This document shows, in pieces, positions 47,880 through 57,835 of a DNA stretch of 64,000 nt. A program made the translations under genes and the position numbers. A model generated the notes under the pieces. It worked only from the letters and a program-made list of their open reading frames with translations. It made no database searches and was not told the DNA's origin. The first letter of the stretch is position 1, and each line of letters opens with the position of its first letter. Source of the stretch: Lachnospiraceae bacterium (lineage in GTDB: Bacteria; Bacillota; Clostridia; Lachnospirales; Lachnospiraceae); NCBI GenBank assembly GCA_900771995.1, contig CAAGQC010000030.1, forward strand, positions 14,650 to 78,649. Direction: 5' to 3'.

Positions 47880-49678
47880 AAAAAGAAGCAATACAGCATT
47901 TCAATACGGAAGAATATGTATATCCGGTGAAAAGAAATGAATTAGTATTCAAAATCCGTACTGCAAGGAAGGATATATCTAAATGTATTCTTGTCTACTG
48001 GGACAGAACAAAACCGGAGAACCGAAAGCAACAGGAATTGAAATGCCGATACAGAGATGGACTGTTTGATTATTTTCAGGGGAAAATAATATTTCATCAG
48101 ATTGCGCGTTACCAAAAATATTATTTTGAACTGACGGACAGCAATGGAAATACGATGTATTATACGGCAAATGGCGTGCAACAGGGAATTCCAAAGACCG
48201 GTTTCTTTGAATATTTGTATGTCAATGGAACGGACGTCATTACTTCCCCAGAATGGGCAAAAGGGGTGATCTATTATCAGATATTTCCCGAGAGATTTTG
48301 GAATGGCGATCGTGGAAATGATCCGGAAGGATGTAAACCATGGGGAAGTTTACCTGACAGAGAACATCATATGGGTGGAGATTTGCAGGGAATTATTCAA
48401 AAGATTCCTTATTTGAAAGAACTTGGAATTGAATGCATCTATCTGAATCCCATATTTGAAGCAGACTTTAATCATAAGTATGCAACCACAGATTATTTTA
48501 AGATAGACCCACAGTTTGGTACGGAAGAGACCTTCAGGGAATTAGTGGATACGTGCCACAGCCACGGAATCAGGATTGTACTGGATGGAGTATTTAACCA
48601 TACAGGAGTGCATTTTAAGCCATTTCAGGATGTACTGGAAAAGCAGGAACACTCTCGCTATGTAAACTGGTTCCATATAAACCATTATCCGGTGGAACCA
48701 AGTCATCATAATTATGAATGCGTTGGGGCATATAAATGGATGCCAAAACTGGACACGTCCAATGCGGAAGTCAGGGAATTCATTCTAAAGGTAATATTTT
48801 ACTGGATCGATAATTATGGAATTGATGGCTGGAGACTGGATGTTGCGGATGAAGTAGATCCCTCGATTTGGGAAGAAGCAAGAATACGGATCAAGGGGAA
48901 ACACCCGGATAAGATTCTGTTGGGAGAGACCTGGGGATATGCCGGAAAGATGCTGCGAGGCAATCAGATGGATTCCGTAATGAATTATGTATTCCGGGAT
49001 GCTCTTCGGGATTACATAGCAGAAAAGTCAATTTCCGTAACAGAGTTTGACAGTAGACTAAATCATATGCTGGCTTATTACAAAGATGAGACAGACAGTC
49101 TTTTGTATAACCTGATTGACAGCCATGATACGGAACGCTTTCTGCATCTGTGTGGGGAAGATAAAAAACTTTTGAAACTGGCGGCAGCATTCCAAATGCT
49201 ATTTCCGGGTTCACCGGCAATTTATTACGGTGATGAGGTTGGAATGACAGGAGACAATGATCCTGATTGCCGAAGGTGCATGGAATGGGGAGAGAATGCA
49301 GACAAAGATATAAAGAACTGGTATCAGAAAATGATACAGCTGCGAAAGAATCATAACTGTATTCGATCCGGAGATTTCCGAAACATTATCGCAGATGAGA
49401 AGACCGATACCTACGGATTCGTCCGCCGGAATGAGGCAGAAAGCTGCTATGTGATTCTGCACAGAGGAGCAGATAACTGCAAAATAGAATGTCCGGTTTT
49501 GGAAAAAGACACTTTTGTAGAAGTGCTTTCAGAGGAACTGTTACGAGAGGAAGACATCGGGGAAGCGGAATTTTTAAATGAGGACATAACAGAATATAAG
49601 GGTAAAATTACGTTGCAAATGGAGCCCTATTCTGTAAAAGTCATAATGAGTTCATCGAACTCGGGCAAAAAACAATAG
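47876..49678 (+). CDS. GH13 alpha-glucosidase (neopullulanase/cyclomaltodextrinase type)
   Basis: 600 residues, cytoplasmic. An N-terminal beta domain (about 1-110) as in neopullulanases, then the GH13 barrel: LDGVFNHTG, DGWRLDVADEV (nucleophile D322), LLGETWG (acid/base E351), DSHDTERF. YYQIFPERF is typical of the cyclomaltodextrinase subfamily. It cleaves imported maltodextrins. GTG start overlaps the regulator's TGA by 4 nt. Confidence 0.9.
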   Translation: MKKEAIQHFNTEEYVYPVKRNELVFKIRTARKDISKCILVYWDRTKPENRKQQELKCRYRDGLFDYFQGKIIFHQIARYQKYYFELTDSNGNTMYYTANGVQQGIPKTGFFEYLYVNGTDVITSPEWAKGVIYYQIFPERFWNGDRGNDPEGCKPWGSLPDREHHMGGDLQGIIQKIPYLKELGIECIYLNPIFEADFNHKYATTDYFKIDPQFGTEETFRELVDTCHSHGIRIVLDGVFNHTGVHFKPFQDVLEKQEHSRYVNWFHINHYPVEPSHHNYECVGAYKWMPKLDTSNAEVREFILKVIFYWIDNYGIDGWRLDVADEVDPSIWEEARIRIKGKHPDKILLGETWGYAGKMLRGNQMDSVMNYVFRDALRDYIAEKSISVTEFDSRLNHMLAYYKDETDSLLYNLIDSHDTERFLHLCGEDKKLLKLAAAFQMLFPGSPAIYYGDEVGMTGDNDPDCRRCMEWGENADKDIKNWYQKMIQLRKNHNCIRSGDFRNIIADEKTDTYGFVRRNEAESCYVILHRGADNCKIECPVLEKDTFVEVLSEELLREEDIGEAEFLNEDITEYKGKITLQMEPYSVKVIMSSSNSGKKQ

Positions 49679-49691
49679 GAGGATGTTTACA

Positions 49692-51029
49692 ATGATGAAA
49701 GTAAAGAAAAACAAAAAATTACTGGCAATTCTACTCACAACCGTAATGAGCCTGGCAGCCTTAACAGGATGTGGAGAATCACCAGTAGAATCTGAAACTG
49801 GCTCAGAGAGTCAGGCATCAGCAACAGCAGAGGCTTCTACAACTACAGAAAATGCTTCGCAGGAAGAAGTTACCATTAATTTCTGGCATCACTATAGCGC
49901 ACAGTCAGCCGAGAATGAAACTCTGATGAATGTACTGATTCCGGAATTCGAAAAAGAAAATCCGGGAATCAAGGTAAATGCAGTATCTCATGAATGGGCA
50001 GATCTGCATCAGAAGATTTTGATCAGCGCACAGTCAAACACGTTACCGGATGTAGCCAGACTGGATAGTGCATGGGTTCCCGAATTTCAGAAAATGGGAA
50101 TTTTGACAGCACTGGACGAAGAGATGTCCGATTTTAACGATGTCTCCGGTGGTTTATTGGAAAGTGCCATGAGTACAGCAAAAGTGGATGGTCATTTTTA
50201 CGGGCTGGCACTGAATACCAATACCAAAATTCTCTTCTACAATGTGCAGGCTTTCAAGGATGCAGGTATTGAGGCTCCCAAAACCATGGATGAATTTGTG
50301 GATGCTGCTAAGAAATTAGCAGGAACCAATACAAATGGTCAGCAGGTATGGGGATATGATGAGCCCGCACTGGCAGGTTGGAACCTCTGCCCGTTCATTT
50401 GGAGCATGGGTGGATCCATTACCAATGAAGAGGAAACAAAGGCATCCGGTTATATCAACAGCCCGGAGACAGTAAAGGCAATCCAAACGCTTGCGGAACT
50501 GTATCAGGCAGGTGCAATCACGGGATGGAATGCGGGTGACATTCCTATGACAGATGGCTTTGGAACCGGTAGATATATGATGCTTCTGGAAGGTCCCTGG
50601 AAGGTTGCGGAAATGCAGGGTTCTTATCCTGACTTTGAATATGCAACCACGGAAATGCCTGCCGGAGATGCCGGATCCATATCTGTTCTGGGTGGTGAAG
50701 ATATTGCCATGTTTAACAGTGCCAATAAAGATGCTGCATGGAAATTCATGAAATTTATGACCAGTGAATTCGCAGAAGAGGAAATGGCAAAATGCGGTCA
50801 GATCCCCGTCAACAAAGAAGCACTGGAAAGTGATACGGTAAAAGCAGCAGATTACGCACCGTTCCTGGAAGCTATCAAAACAGCAAAGTCACGTCCTACC
50901 GTAGCCTGCTGGTCTGAAATGGATAGCGAATTATCTGTAGCGGTTACGGATGTAATGAGTGGAAAGAAAACAGCACAGGAAGCTATGGATAAGCTTGCAG
51001 AGCGTTTTGATGAACTCCTTGCGGAATAA
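49692..51029 (+). CDS. Maltodextrin ABC transporter substrate-binding lipoprotein
   Basis: 445 residues from ATG 49692 (AGGAGG 9 nt upstream; ATG 49683 abuts it). Lipoprotein signal with box LTGC, then a Ser/Thr/Ala/Glu-rich linker and a MalE-type fold (EEVTINFWHHYSAQSAENET; GPWKVAEMQGS). Captures maltodextrins outside the membrane for the two permeases downstream. Highest expression of the operon is expected; a hairpin follows its stop. Confidence 0.9.
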   Translation: MMKVKKNKKLLAILLTTVMSLAALTGCGESPVESETGSESQASATAEASTTTENASQEEVTINFWHHYSAQSAENETLMNVLIPEFEKENPGIKVNAVSHEWADLHQKILISAQSNTLPDVARLDSAWVPEFQKMGILTALDEEMSDFNDVSGGLLESAMSTAKVDGHFYGLALNTNTKILFYNVQAFKDAGIEAPKTMDEFVDAAKKLAGTNTNGQQVWGYDEPALAGWNLCPFIWSMGGSITNEEETKASGYINSPETVKAIQTLAELYQAGAITGWNAGDIPMTDGFGTGRYMMLLEGPWKVAEMQGSYPDFEYATTEMPAGDAGSISVLGGEDIAMFNSANKDAAWKFMKFMTSEFAEEEMAKCGQIPVNKEALESDTVKAADYAPFLEAIKTAKSRPTVACWSEMDSELSVAVTDVMSGKKTAQEAMDKLAERFDELLAE

Positions 51030-51073
51030 TATTAATTATAACTTGCCATATGTATAAAGTCAAATAGCAGTCC

Positions 51074-51099
51074 GGGGCAGTACCCACAGGTACTGTCCC
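51074..51099 (+). terminator. Intercistronic hairpin between binding protein and permease
   Basis: GGGGCAGTACC pairs with GGTACTGTCCC (11 bp, one G-U) around CACA, with no T-run. Such hairpins partly stop transcription or protect the upstream mRNA, keeping binding protein in excess. Confidence 0.6.
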
Positions 51100-51120
51100 A
51101 ACTGTAAAAGAGGTATTTCT

Positions 51121-52002
51121 ATGAAGACATCACGGAAAAGCAAAATACAGATTGGACTATTACTTTTACCCGGGTTACTTGTATTTGGAATTTTTACGAT
51201 CTACCCTATTTTGAAATTATTTATTATGAGTTTTTTTGAATGGGATTTTGGCAGTATGCTGAGTCACCGTTTTATTGGTTTGGAAAATTACAAGGAAGTA
51301 TTGGGAGATGAATATTTCCGGACTGTTTTTATAAATTCATTGGTGTATACGCTTGTGACAGTACCGGGACAGATGCTGGCTGGATTTTTAGTTGCACTTT
51401 TGCTGAATCAGATTACACATTTTAAAGTCGGGTATCGTGTGATGTATTATCTGCCCGTAATCACGTCGTGGGTAGTAGCATCCCTGATTTTCAAATATGT
51501 GTTTAATACAGAGGGATTGTTGAATTATTTTCTGATGAATGTCGTACATATCACCAGCGCAAATGTAAGATGGCTGGATACCAGATGGGGTGGTATGACG
51601 GTAGCGATGTTGTTGGGAATATGGAAGGGAATCGGATGGAACATGGTGGTGTTTCTTGCAGCATTACAGACTGTGCCCACAGATCTCTATGAAGCAGCTG
51701 CCATCGACGGAGCTACGGCATGGGATAAAATGTGGAATGTTACGATACCAAGCATCCGTGGAACAATTTTATTTGCACTGGTAATGTTGACCATTGGCGG
51801 CTTTAATGTATTTACCTCAATCAAGATGATAACCGGCGGAGAACCCGGACATCAGACGGATGTTATTCTGACATGGATGTATCACAAGGCATTCAGTACC
51901 GGAAAATTCGGCTATGCGGCAGCATTGTCCTTTATTACGACAGTAGTGCTTGCGATTCTTGCTGTAATACAGTTTAAACTCATGCAGCAGAAAGACCAAT
52001 AA
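51121..52002 (+). CDS. Sugar ABC transporter permease, MalF-type
   Basis: 293 residues, six membrane helices. The cytoplasmic EAA loop is DLYEAAAIDGATAWDKMWNV, the docking site for the ATPase. AGAGG lies 5 nt upstream. Partner of the next permease. No MsmX-type ATPase gene is in the operon, so a shared ATPase elsewhere is likely, as in many Firmicutes. Confidence 0.9.
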   Translation: MKTSRKSKIQIGLLLLPGLLVFGIFTIYPILKLFIMSFFEWDFGSMLSHRFIGLENYKEVLGDEYFRTVFINSLVYTLVTVPGQMLAGFLVALLLNQITHFKVGYRVMYYLPVITSWVVASLIFKYVFNTEGLLNYFLMNVVHITSANVRWLDTRWGGMTVAMLLGIWKGIGWNMVVFLAALQTVPTDLYEAAAIDGATAWDKMWNVTIPSIRGTILFALVMLTIGGFNVFTSIKMITGGEPGHQTDVILTWMYHKAFSTGKFGYAAALSFITTVVLAILAVIQFKLMQQKDQ

Positions 52003-52019
52003 GATAGGCAGGTGTGCGT

Positions 52020-52859
52020 ATGAAAAGAAAAACATGGATACAGATATTTCTTCACATTATATTAATTGCCGGATTGATCATTGTTGTACTTCCCATGGTG
52101 TATATGATCAGCACATCCTTAAAGCCGAACGGGGCATTGTATGAATATCCCCCTCGATTTTTACCGGCATTAGATGAGGTCACTTTGGAAAATTATCGAT
52201 ATATATTGGGACAGGGAAAATTCTATCGTAACTTTTTAAACAGTATGTGTGTATCCGTAGCAGCTGTACTGATTGCAGCAGCAATTGCATCGGCACTGGG
52301 ATACGTAATTGCGAGATTTGATTTCCCGGGAAAAAATTTCCTGTTTGGATTTATTGTTTTAACAATGATCGTTCCGGGACTGACGCTGATCGTTCCTCAG
52401 TATGAACTGGCAGTAAAATTGCGCATAATCAACTCTCTTGCAGGATTGGTTCCTTTTTATGCAGCATGGACAATTCCTTATTCCACATTTATGATAAAAG
52501 GTTTTGTGGAGGGAATTCCCAAAGAACTGGATGAGGCAACTTACATGGATGGAGGAAGTGTTTTTACCGTTTTCGGAAGGATTATTGTACCACTAGCCAA
52601 ACCGGGAATCGCTTCCGTATCGATTTTCAATTTCCTGACTGCATGGGAAGAGTTCCCGTGGGCGAATACAGTTTTGAACGATAATCTGAAGCGGACGATG
52701 CCCATCGCTATTTCGGGATTCTTCGGAGAACATCAATTTACCCAGTGGGGTTATGTCTTTGCGTTGTCAGTATTTAGTCTTTTACCGATACTTATCGTAT
52801 TTATCTGCTGCCAGAAGTTTTTTGTGGCAGGTCTGACAAGTGGCAGTGTAAAAGGCTGA
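52020..52859 (+). CDS. Sugar ABC transporter permease, MalG-type
   Basis: 279 residues from ATG 52020 (AGGTG 5 nt upstream; GTG 52014 also in frame). Six helices and EAA loop PKELDEATYMDGGSVFTVF. Begins 17 nt after the MalF-type gene. Ends the maltodextrin operon at a terminator. Substrate inferred from the GH13 gene. Confidence 0.9.
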   Translation: MKRKTWIQIFLHIILIAGLIIVVLPMVYMISTSLKPNGALYEYPPRFLPALDEVTLENYRYILGQGKFYRNFLNSMCVSVAAVLIAAAIASALGYVIARFDFPGKNFLFGFIVLTMIVPGLTLIVPQYELAVKLRIINSLAGLVPFYAAWTIPYSTFMIKGFVEGIPKELDEATYMDGGSVFTVFGRIIVPLAKPGIASVSIFNFLTAWEEFPWANTVLNDNLKRTMPIAISGFFGEHQFTQWGYVFALSVFSLLPILIVFICCQKFFVAGLTSGSVKG

Positions 52860-52880
52860 TACCATATATTACCTTTCCTT

Positions 52881-52920
52881 TGCGGTGTTTGCAGTTGCTG
52901 GCAGGCACCGCATTTATTTT
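52881..52920 (+). terminator. Terminator of the maltodextrin operon
   Basis: TGCGGTG pairs with CACCGCA (52881-52912), inner TGC/GCA, then TTTATTTT. Confidence 0.8.
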
Positions 52921-52989
52921 ATGTAGATAAAATCCCTTGTTGTATTTTTTCACAGAATCGGTATGATAGATACAAGTGAGGATATATCC

Positions 52990-54882
52990 ATGTTTAATTT
53001 TGAAGAAGAATTAAAAAAACTCCCCCGCAAGCCGGGAGTATATATCATGCGGGATGACAAGGATGTCATTTTGTATGTGGGAAAAGCCATCAACCTGCAC
53101 AATCGTGTAAGGTCTTATTTTCGTGAAAATATTGGCAGAGGCCCTGCCATTGACCAGATGGTATCGCTGATCGCCCGCTTTGAATATATTGTGACGGATT
53201 CCGAACTGGAGGCGCTGGTGCTGGAGAATAATCTGATCAAAGAAAATTCTCCGAAATACAACACCCTGTTGAAGGATGACAAGACGTATCCTTATATTAA
53301 AGTGACGGTGGGAGAGGACTATCCGAGGATCCTGTTTTCCCGCACCATGAAAAAGGACAAATCCCGGTATTTCGGCCCCTATACCAGTGCTGCGGCAGTC
53401 AAAGACACCATCGAACTGCTGAACAAGCTGTATCAGCTGCGTACCTGTAACCGGGTGCTGCCGAGAGATACCGGATTGGAACGTCCCTGCCTGAATTATC
53501 ATATCAAGCAGTGTCTGGCACCCTGTCAGGGTTATGTGAGCAAGGAAGAATACCGGAAACAGGTAGCGGGAGCCCTGGAATTTCTGAACGGCAATTACAG
53601 TCCGATCCTGAAGGATCTGGAGGAGAAGATGAACAAGGCGGCGGAGGAACTGGAATTCGAGGAGGCCGCCAGATACAGAGATCTGCTTTCCAGCGTAAGA
53701 CAGGTATCCCAGAAGCAGAAGATCACGGAGGGCGTAGGCGAAGACAAGGATATTCTGGCCCTGTACCAGGATGAGACCGAGGCGGTGGTACAGGTATTTT
53801 TTGTCCGGGACGGCAAGCTGATCGGCAGAGAACATTATTATATGACACATGTGCCGGAAAATAACAAACCGGCGATCCTGCAGGATTTTATAAAACAGTT
53901 CTATGCGGGGACCCCCTTTATTCCCAGAGAACTGATGCTGCAATATGAGATCGAGGATGCGGAGCTCATCGAGAAATGGCTGTCCGAACGAAAAGGCAGC
54001 CGTGTCTACCTAAAAGTGCCCAAGATCGGCAGCAAGGAGAAACTGGTGGAACTGGCAGCCCAGAATGCGAAGCTGGTACTGTCTCAGGACCGGGAGAAGC
54101 TGAAACGCGAGGAAGGCCGTACCATCGGCGCGGTAAAAGAGATCTCAGATCTGCTGCAGCTGCCGCTGGGCGGCGCAGCCCGGATGGAAGCCTACGATAT
54201 TTCCAATATCAACGGCTTTGAAAATGTAGGCTCCATGGTGGTCTACGAAAAAGGAAAGCCCAAGCGCAGCGACTATCGTAAGTTCAAGATCAAGAGTGTC
54301 TCCGGCCCGGATGATTATGCCTGCATGCGGGAGGTGCTGACGAGGCGGTTCCGTCATGGCATGGAAGAGAGCAGGGAACTGGAAGAACAGGAGATGGATC
54401 AGGAGTATGGCAGTTTCACGAAGTTCCCGGATCTGATCCTGATGGACGGCGGCCGCGGACAGGTGAATATCGCACTGTCCGTACTGGAAGAACTGGGGAT
54501 CGACATTCCGGTCTGCGGTATGGTCAAGGATGACAACCACCGTACCAGAGGCCTGTATTACCATAATATCGAACTTCCCATTGACACCCATTCCGAGGGC
54601 TTTAAGCTGATCACCAGAATTCAGGATGAAGCCCATCGTTTTGCCATTGAATATCACAGATCCCTGCGCAGCAAGACCCAGGTGAAGTCCGTGCTGGATG
54701 ATATTCCCGGAGTGGGGCCGGCCCGGAGAAAGGCCCTGATGCGGCACTTTAAGTCGCTGCAGGAGATCCGGCAGGCAACTGTGGAAGAGCTGATGGAAAT
54801 TCCGGAAATGAATGAGCGCACAGCACAGGAAATCGTAGCCTTTTTTGCTTCACAGACGCGTCCGCCTGTGGTACAATCGTAA
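52990..54882 (+). CDS. uvrC: Excinuclease ABC subunit C
   Basis: 630 residues from ATG 52990 (GTGAGGA 8 nt upstream). N-terminal GIY-YIG nuclease ([19 protein letters not shown]), a UVR motif ([17 protein letters not shown]), the RNase H-like 5' nuclease ([14 protein letters not shown]) and a C-terminal helix-hairpin-helix pair ([19 protein letters not shown]). Makes the two cuts of nucleotide excision repair with UvrAB. First of the plus-strand cluster leading to hprK. Confidence 0.96.
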   Translation: MFNFEEELKKLPRKPGVYIMRDDKDVILYVGKAINLHNRVRSYFRENIGRGPAIDQMVSLIARFEYIVTDSELEALVLENNLIKENSPKYNTLLKDDKTYPYIKVTVGEDYPRILFSRTMKKDKSRYFGPYTSAAAVKDTIELLNKLYQLRTCNRVLPRDTGLERPCLNYHIKQCLAPCQGYVSKEEYRKQVAGALEFLNGNYSPILKDLEEKMNKAAEELEFEEAARYRDLLSSVRQVSQKQKITEGVGEDKDILALYQDETEAVVQVFFVRDGKLIGREHYYMTHVPENNKPAILQDFIKQFYAGTPFIPRELMLQYEIEDAELIEKWLSERKGSRVYLKVPKIGSKEKLVELAAQNAKLVLSQDREKLKREEGRTIGAVKEISDLLQLPLGGAARMEAYDISNINGFENVGSMVVYEKGKPKRSDYRKFKIKSVSGPDDYACMREVLTRRFRHGMEESRELEEQEMDQEYGSFTKFPDLILMDGGRGQVNIALSVLEELGIDIPVCGMVKDDNHRTRGLYYHNIELPIDTHSEGFKLITRIQDEAHRFAIEYHRSLRSKTQVKSVLDDIPGVGPARRKALMRHFKSLQEIRQATVEELMEIPEMNERTAQEIVAFFASQTRPPVVQS

Positions 54883-54890
54883 GTAATGTG

Positions 54891-54907
54891 GTAACTTCGA
54901 AAGTTAC
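54891..54907. repeat. Hairpin between uvrC and hprK
   Basis: GTAACTT-CGA-AAGTTAC, a 7-bp perfect stem with no T-run. Possibly an mRNA structure or operator. Confidence 0.4.
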
Positions 54908-54980
54908 GATACAATAATGAGGCGGGGAACCTTCAGGAGAATGTAGGGGTGGGTTTTTCGCGGAAAGGTATGGAATTAGT

Positions 54981-55928
54981 ATGGCAAGTGTAAGTTTGAC
55001 CCGCGTTATTGAGAAAATGAAACTGGAAAATCTCACACCGGAGATCGATGTGAAGCATGTGAAGATCACACAGCCGGATATCAACCGTCCGGCACTGCAG
55101 TTAGCCGGATATTTCGAGCATTTTGATGCCACCAGATTACAGATCGTCGGATTTGTGGAATATACCTATATGGAAGGCATGACGGATGAGACCCGTAAGG
55201 AAGCGTATGAGAAGCTGATGGCCTATGACATTCCCTGTATCGTGTTCAGCCGTGACCTGAAGCCGGATCCCATTTTCCTGGAGACGGCGATCCGTCACCA
55301 GATTCCCATATTGTCTACGAAAAAATCCACTTCTGACTTTATGTCTGAGATCATCCGCTGGTTAAATGTCAAGCTGGCTCCCTGCATTTCCGTGCACGGT
55401 GTACTGGTGGATGTCTACGGTGAAGGCGTCCTGATCACCGGTGAGAGCGGCATTGGTAAGTCCGAGGCAGCGCTGGAACTGATCCGAAGAGGCCATCGTC
55501 TGGTAACCGATGATGTGGTCGAGCTCCGCAAGGTCAGCGATGACACGCTGGTAGGTTCCGCACCGGATATCACCAAGCATTTCATCGAACTGCGCGGTAT
55601 CGGTATCGTGGATGTCAAGGCACTGTTCGGTGCACTGTCTGTAAAGGATACCCAGACCATTGATCTGGTCATCCGTCTGGAAGACTGGGATAAGGATAAA
55701 GAGTACGACAGACTGGGACTGGAAGAGAACTACACCGAATATCTGGGGAACAAGGTGGTATGCCACAATATTCCGATTCGTCCCGGCCGTAATCTGGCGG
55801 TCATCTGTGAAACTGCAGCTATCAACCATCGTCAGAAGAAGATGGGTTACAACGCAGCGAAGGAACTGTACACCCGTGTACAGAACTCTCTGGCAAAAAG
55901 ACGTGAGGAGGACGAGGACGATGAGTAA
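54981..55928 (+). CDS. hprK: HPr kinase/phosphorylase
   Basis: 315 residues. N-terminal domain then kinase domain with Walker A GESGIGKS (154-161), SVHGVLVDVYG with catalytic His near 139, and the signature ELRGIGIVDVKALFG. It phosphorylates HPr on Ser46, the Gram-positive carbon-repression signal. Its product target may be the Ser46-bearing HPr-like gene in the same cluster. Overlaps glcK by 8 nt. Confidence 0.95.
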   Translation: MASVSLTRVIEKMKLENLTPEIDVKHVKITQPDINRPALQLAGYFEHFDATRLQIVGFVEYTYMEGMTDETRKEAYEKLMAYDIPCIVFSRDLKPDPIFLETAIRHQIPILSTKKSTSDFMSEIIRWLNVKLAPCISVHGVLVDVYGEGVLITGESGIGKSEAALELIRRGHRLVTDDVVELRKVSDDTLVGSAPDITKHFIELRGIGIVDVKALFGALSVKDTQTIDLVIRLEDWDKDKEYDRLGLEENYTEYLGNKVVCHNIPIRPGRNLAVICETAAINHRQKKMGYNAAKELYTRVQNSLAKRREEDEDDE

Positions 55929-56865
55929 ATATGCATTTGGGGTAGACGTGGGAGGAACCACGGTCAAATTAGGACTTTTCAATGAAGAAGGACAGGTGCT
56001 GGATAAGTGGGAGATTCCCACGGTCAAGGATAACGGTGGGGAAAAGGTATTGCCGGATATCGCAGCATCCATCAAAAGCAAGATGCAGGAGAAGAACATC
56101 ACCGCAGCAGAACTGGTAGGCGTGGGAATCGGTGCTCCCGGCGCGGTGAATGCCGACGGTTATATGGTCAACGGTGCGGTCAATATCGGATGGGGACCTT
56201 TTGATCTGGCCGAGACCCTGAAAAAGGAACTGGACCTTCCCATAACCGTGAAGGCGGGTAACGACGCCAACGTGGCAGCTCTGGGCGAGATGTGGCAGGG
56301 CGGCGGAAAAGGCTATTCCAGTCTGGTGGCCGTTACTCTGGGAACCGGTGTTGGCGGCGGTATCATTATTGACGGTAAGATCCTGACCGGTGCCAATGGT
56401 GCCGGCGGTGAGATCGGACATATTCATATTGAAGATAATGAGACGGAGGTCTGCGGCTGCAAGAACAAGGGCTGCCTGGAGCAGTATGCATCTGCTACCG
56501 GAATTACCCGTCTGGCCAACAGACGTCTGGCAAAGGATGATGCCCCCAGTGTATTGCGTGGCGGCGAAATCTCCGCAAAGACCGTGTTTGATGCAGTGAA
56601 GGCAGGAGACAAGGTGGCTGTCGAGATCGCAGAGCAGTTCGGCGAATATCTGGGCAAGGGACTGGCTGCAGTAGCCAATGTGGTAGATCCTCAGATCTTC
56701 GTAATCGGTGGCGGCGTATCCAAGGCCGGAGATATTTTATTCCGGTACATAGAGCCTTCTTATAAGAGATGTGCTTTCGGTCCCTGCAAGCAGGCGAAAT
56801 TCGCACTGGCTACGCTGGGCAATGATGCCGGAATCTACGGCGCAGCGGCACTGGTATTAAAGTAG
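55921..56865 (+). CDS. glcK: ROK-family glucokinase
   Basis: 314 residues from ATG 55921; GAGGAGG lies 9 nt upstream, inside hprK. ATP site GVDVGGTTVKLGLF, TLGTGVGGGIII, and the zinc motif CGCKNKGCLEQYAS mark a ROK kinase. Phosphorylates glucose. The longer frame from 55660 runs through hprK and is not coding. Confidence 0.93.
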   Translation: MSKYAFGVDVGGTTVKLGLFNEEGQVLDKWEIPTVKDNGGEKVLPDIAASIKSKMQEKNITAAELVGVGIGAPGAVNADGYMVNGAVNIGWGPFDLAETLKKELDLPITVKAGNDANVAALGEMWQGGGKGYSSLVAVTLGTGVGGGIIIDGKILTGANGAGGEIGHIHIEDNETEVCGCKNKGCLEQYASATGITRLANRRLAKDDAPSVLRGGEISAKTVFDAVKAGDKVAVEIAEQFGEYLGKGLAAVANVVDPQIFVIGGGVSKAGDILFRYIEPSYKRCAFGPCKQAKFALATLGNDAGIYGAAALVLK

Positions 56866-56909
56866 GCGTTCGCGGCATAATTATAACAAAAAAGAAAGAG
56901 CAGCCTGAC

Positions 56910-57815
56910 ATGATAAGTGCAGCAGTGATAGAAGCATTAAAAGAAATAGTACCGGCAGATAAAATTCTGTTACAGGAACCGATGAAATTGCACACGACTT
57001 TCCGGATCGGCGGCCCGGCGGACTGTCTGATCTATCTGGAAAATGAGGAGCAGCTTTGCAGAATCCAGAAATACATTCGTCTGGTGGATGTTCCCTATAC
57101 CGTGATCGGCAACGGGAGCAATCTGCTGGTAAGTGATAAGGGATATGCGGGGATCATTCTGGTGATCGGCCGGCATATGAGTAAGATCGAAGTGAAGGAT
57201 TGCTGTCTGGAGGCGGAGGCCGGTGCACTGATGAGCCAGGTGGCGAAGGCGGCAAAAGAGCATGGCCTCACCGGACTGGAATTCGCAGCGGGGATCCCCG
57301 GTACCATCGGCGGCGGAGCCGTGATGAACGCCGGAGCCTACGGCGGAGAGATGAGCCAGGTCGTGACGACGGTAACGGTGGTCAACCGTAACGGTGAGAT
57401 CATGGAACTGGACAACAGTACCATGGAGTACGGCTATCGTACCAGCGTGATCCAGAACCAGCCCTTTGTGGTGACGAGAGTGACTTTCCGCCTGCAGCCC
57501 GGAGATCCGGAGCAGATTGCAGCGAAAATGGAAGAACTGGCACTTCGCCGCAGAGAAAAACAGCCGTTGGAATACCCCAGTGCGGGCAGTACCTTCAAGC
57601 GTCCCGGGGGACATTTTGCCGGACAGCTGATCATGGAAGCGGGCCTGCGGGGATACTCCGTGGGAGGCGCAAAGGTGTCGGAGAAGCATTGCGGATTCAT
57701 TGTGAACACCGGCAATGCCACAGCAGAAGATGTAAAAGACGTGATCTGGGAAGTGCAGAGAAGAGTGAAAGAGCGTTTTCACGTGGATCTGGAGCCCGAG
57801 ATCAAGTTCTTATAG
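56910..57815 (+). CDS. murB: UDP-N-acetylenolpyruvoylglucosamine reductase
   Basis: 301 residues. FAD-binding domain with TTFRIGGPADCLIY, GNGSNLLVSDKG, AAGIPGTIGGGAVMNAGAYGGE, and C-terminal EYPSAGSTFKRP. MurB completes UDP-MurNAc. It follows glcK by 44 nt in the hprK-rapZ-whiA cluster. Confidence 0.95.
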   Translation: MISAAVIEALKEIVPADKILLQEPMKLHTTFRIGGPADCLIYLENEEQLCRIQKYIRLVDVPYTVIGNGSNLLVSDKGYAGIILVIGRHMSKIEVKDCCLEAEAGALMSQVAKAAKEHGLTGLEFAAGIPGTIGGGAVMNAGAYGGEMSQVVTTVTVVNRNGEIMELDNSTMEYGYRTSVIQNQPFVVTRVTFRLQPGDPEQIAAKMEELALRRREKQPLEYPSAGSTFKRPGGHFAGQLIMEAGLRGYSVGGAKVSEKHCGFIVNTGNATAEDVKDVIWEVQRRVKERFHVDLEPEIKFL

Positions 57816-57835
57816 AGAACAGGTGAGAGGTGCAT

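Noticed and set aside
55660..55920. N-terminal extension of glucokinase
   Set aside because: Lies within hprK in another frame; ATG 55921 has a good ribosome site and gives the normal ROK length.
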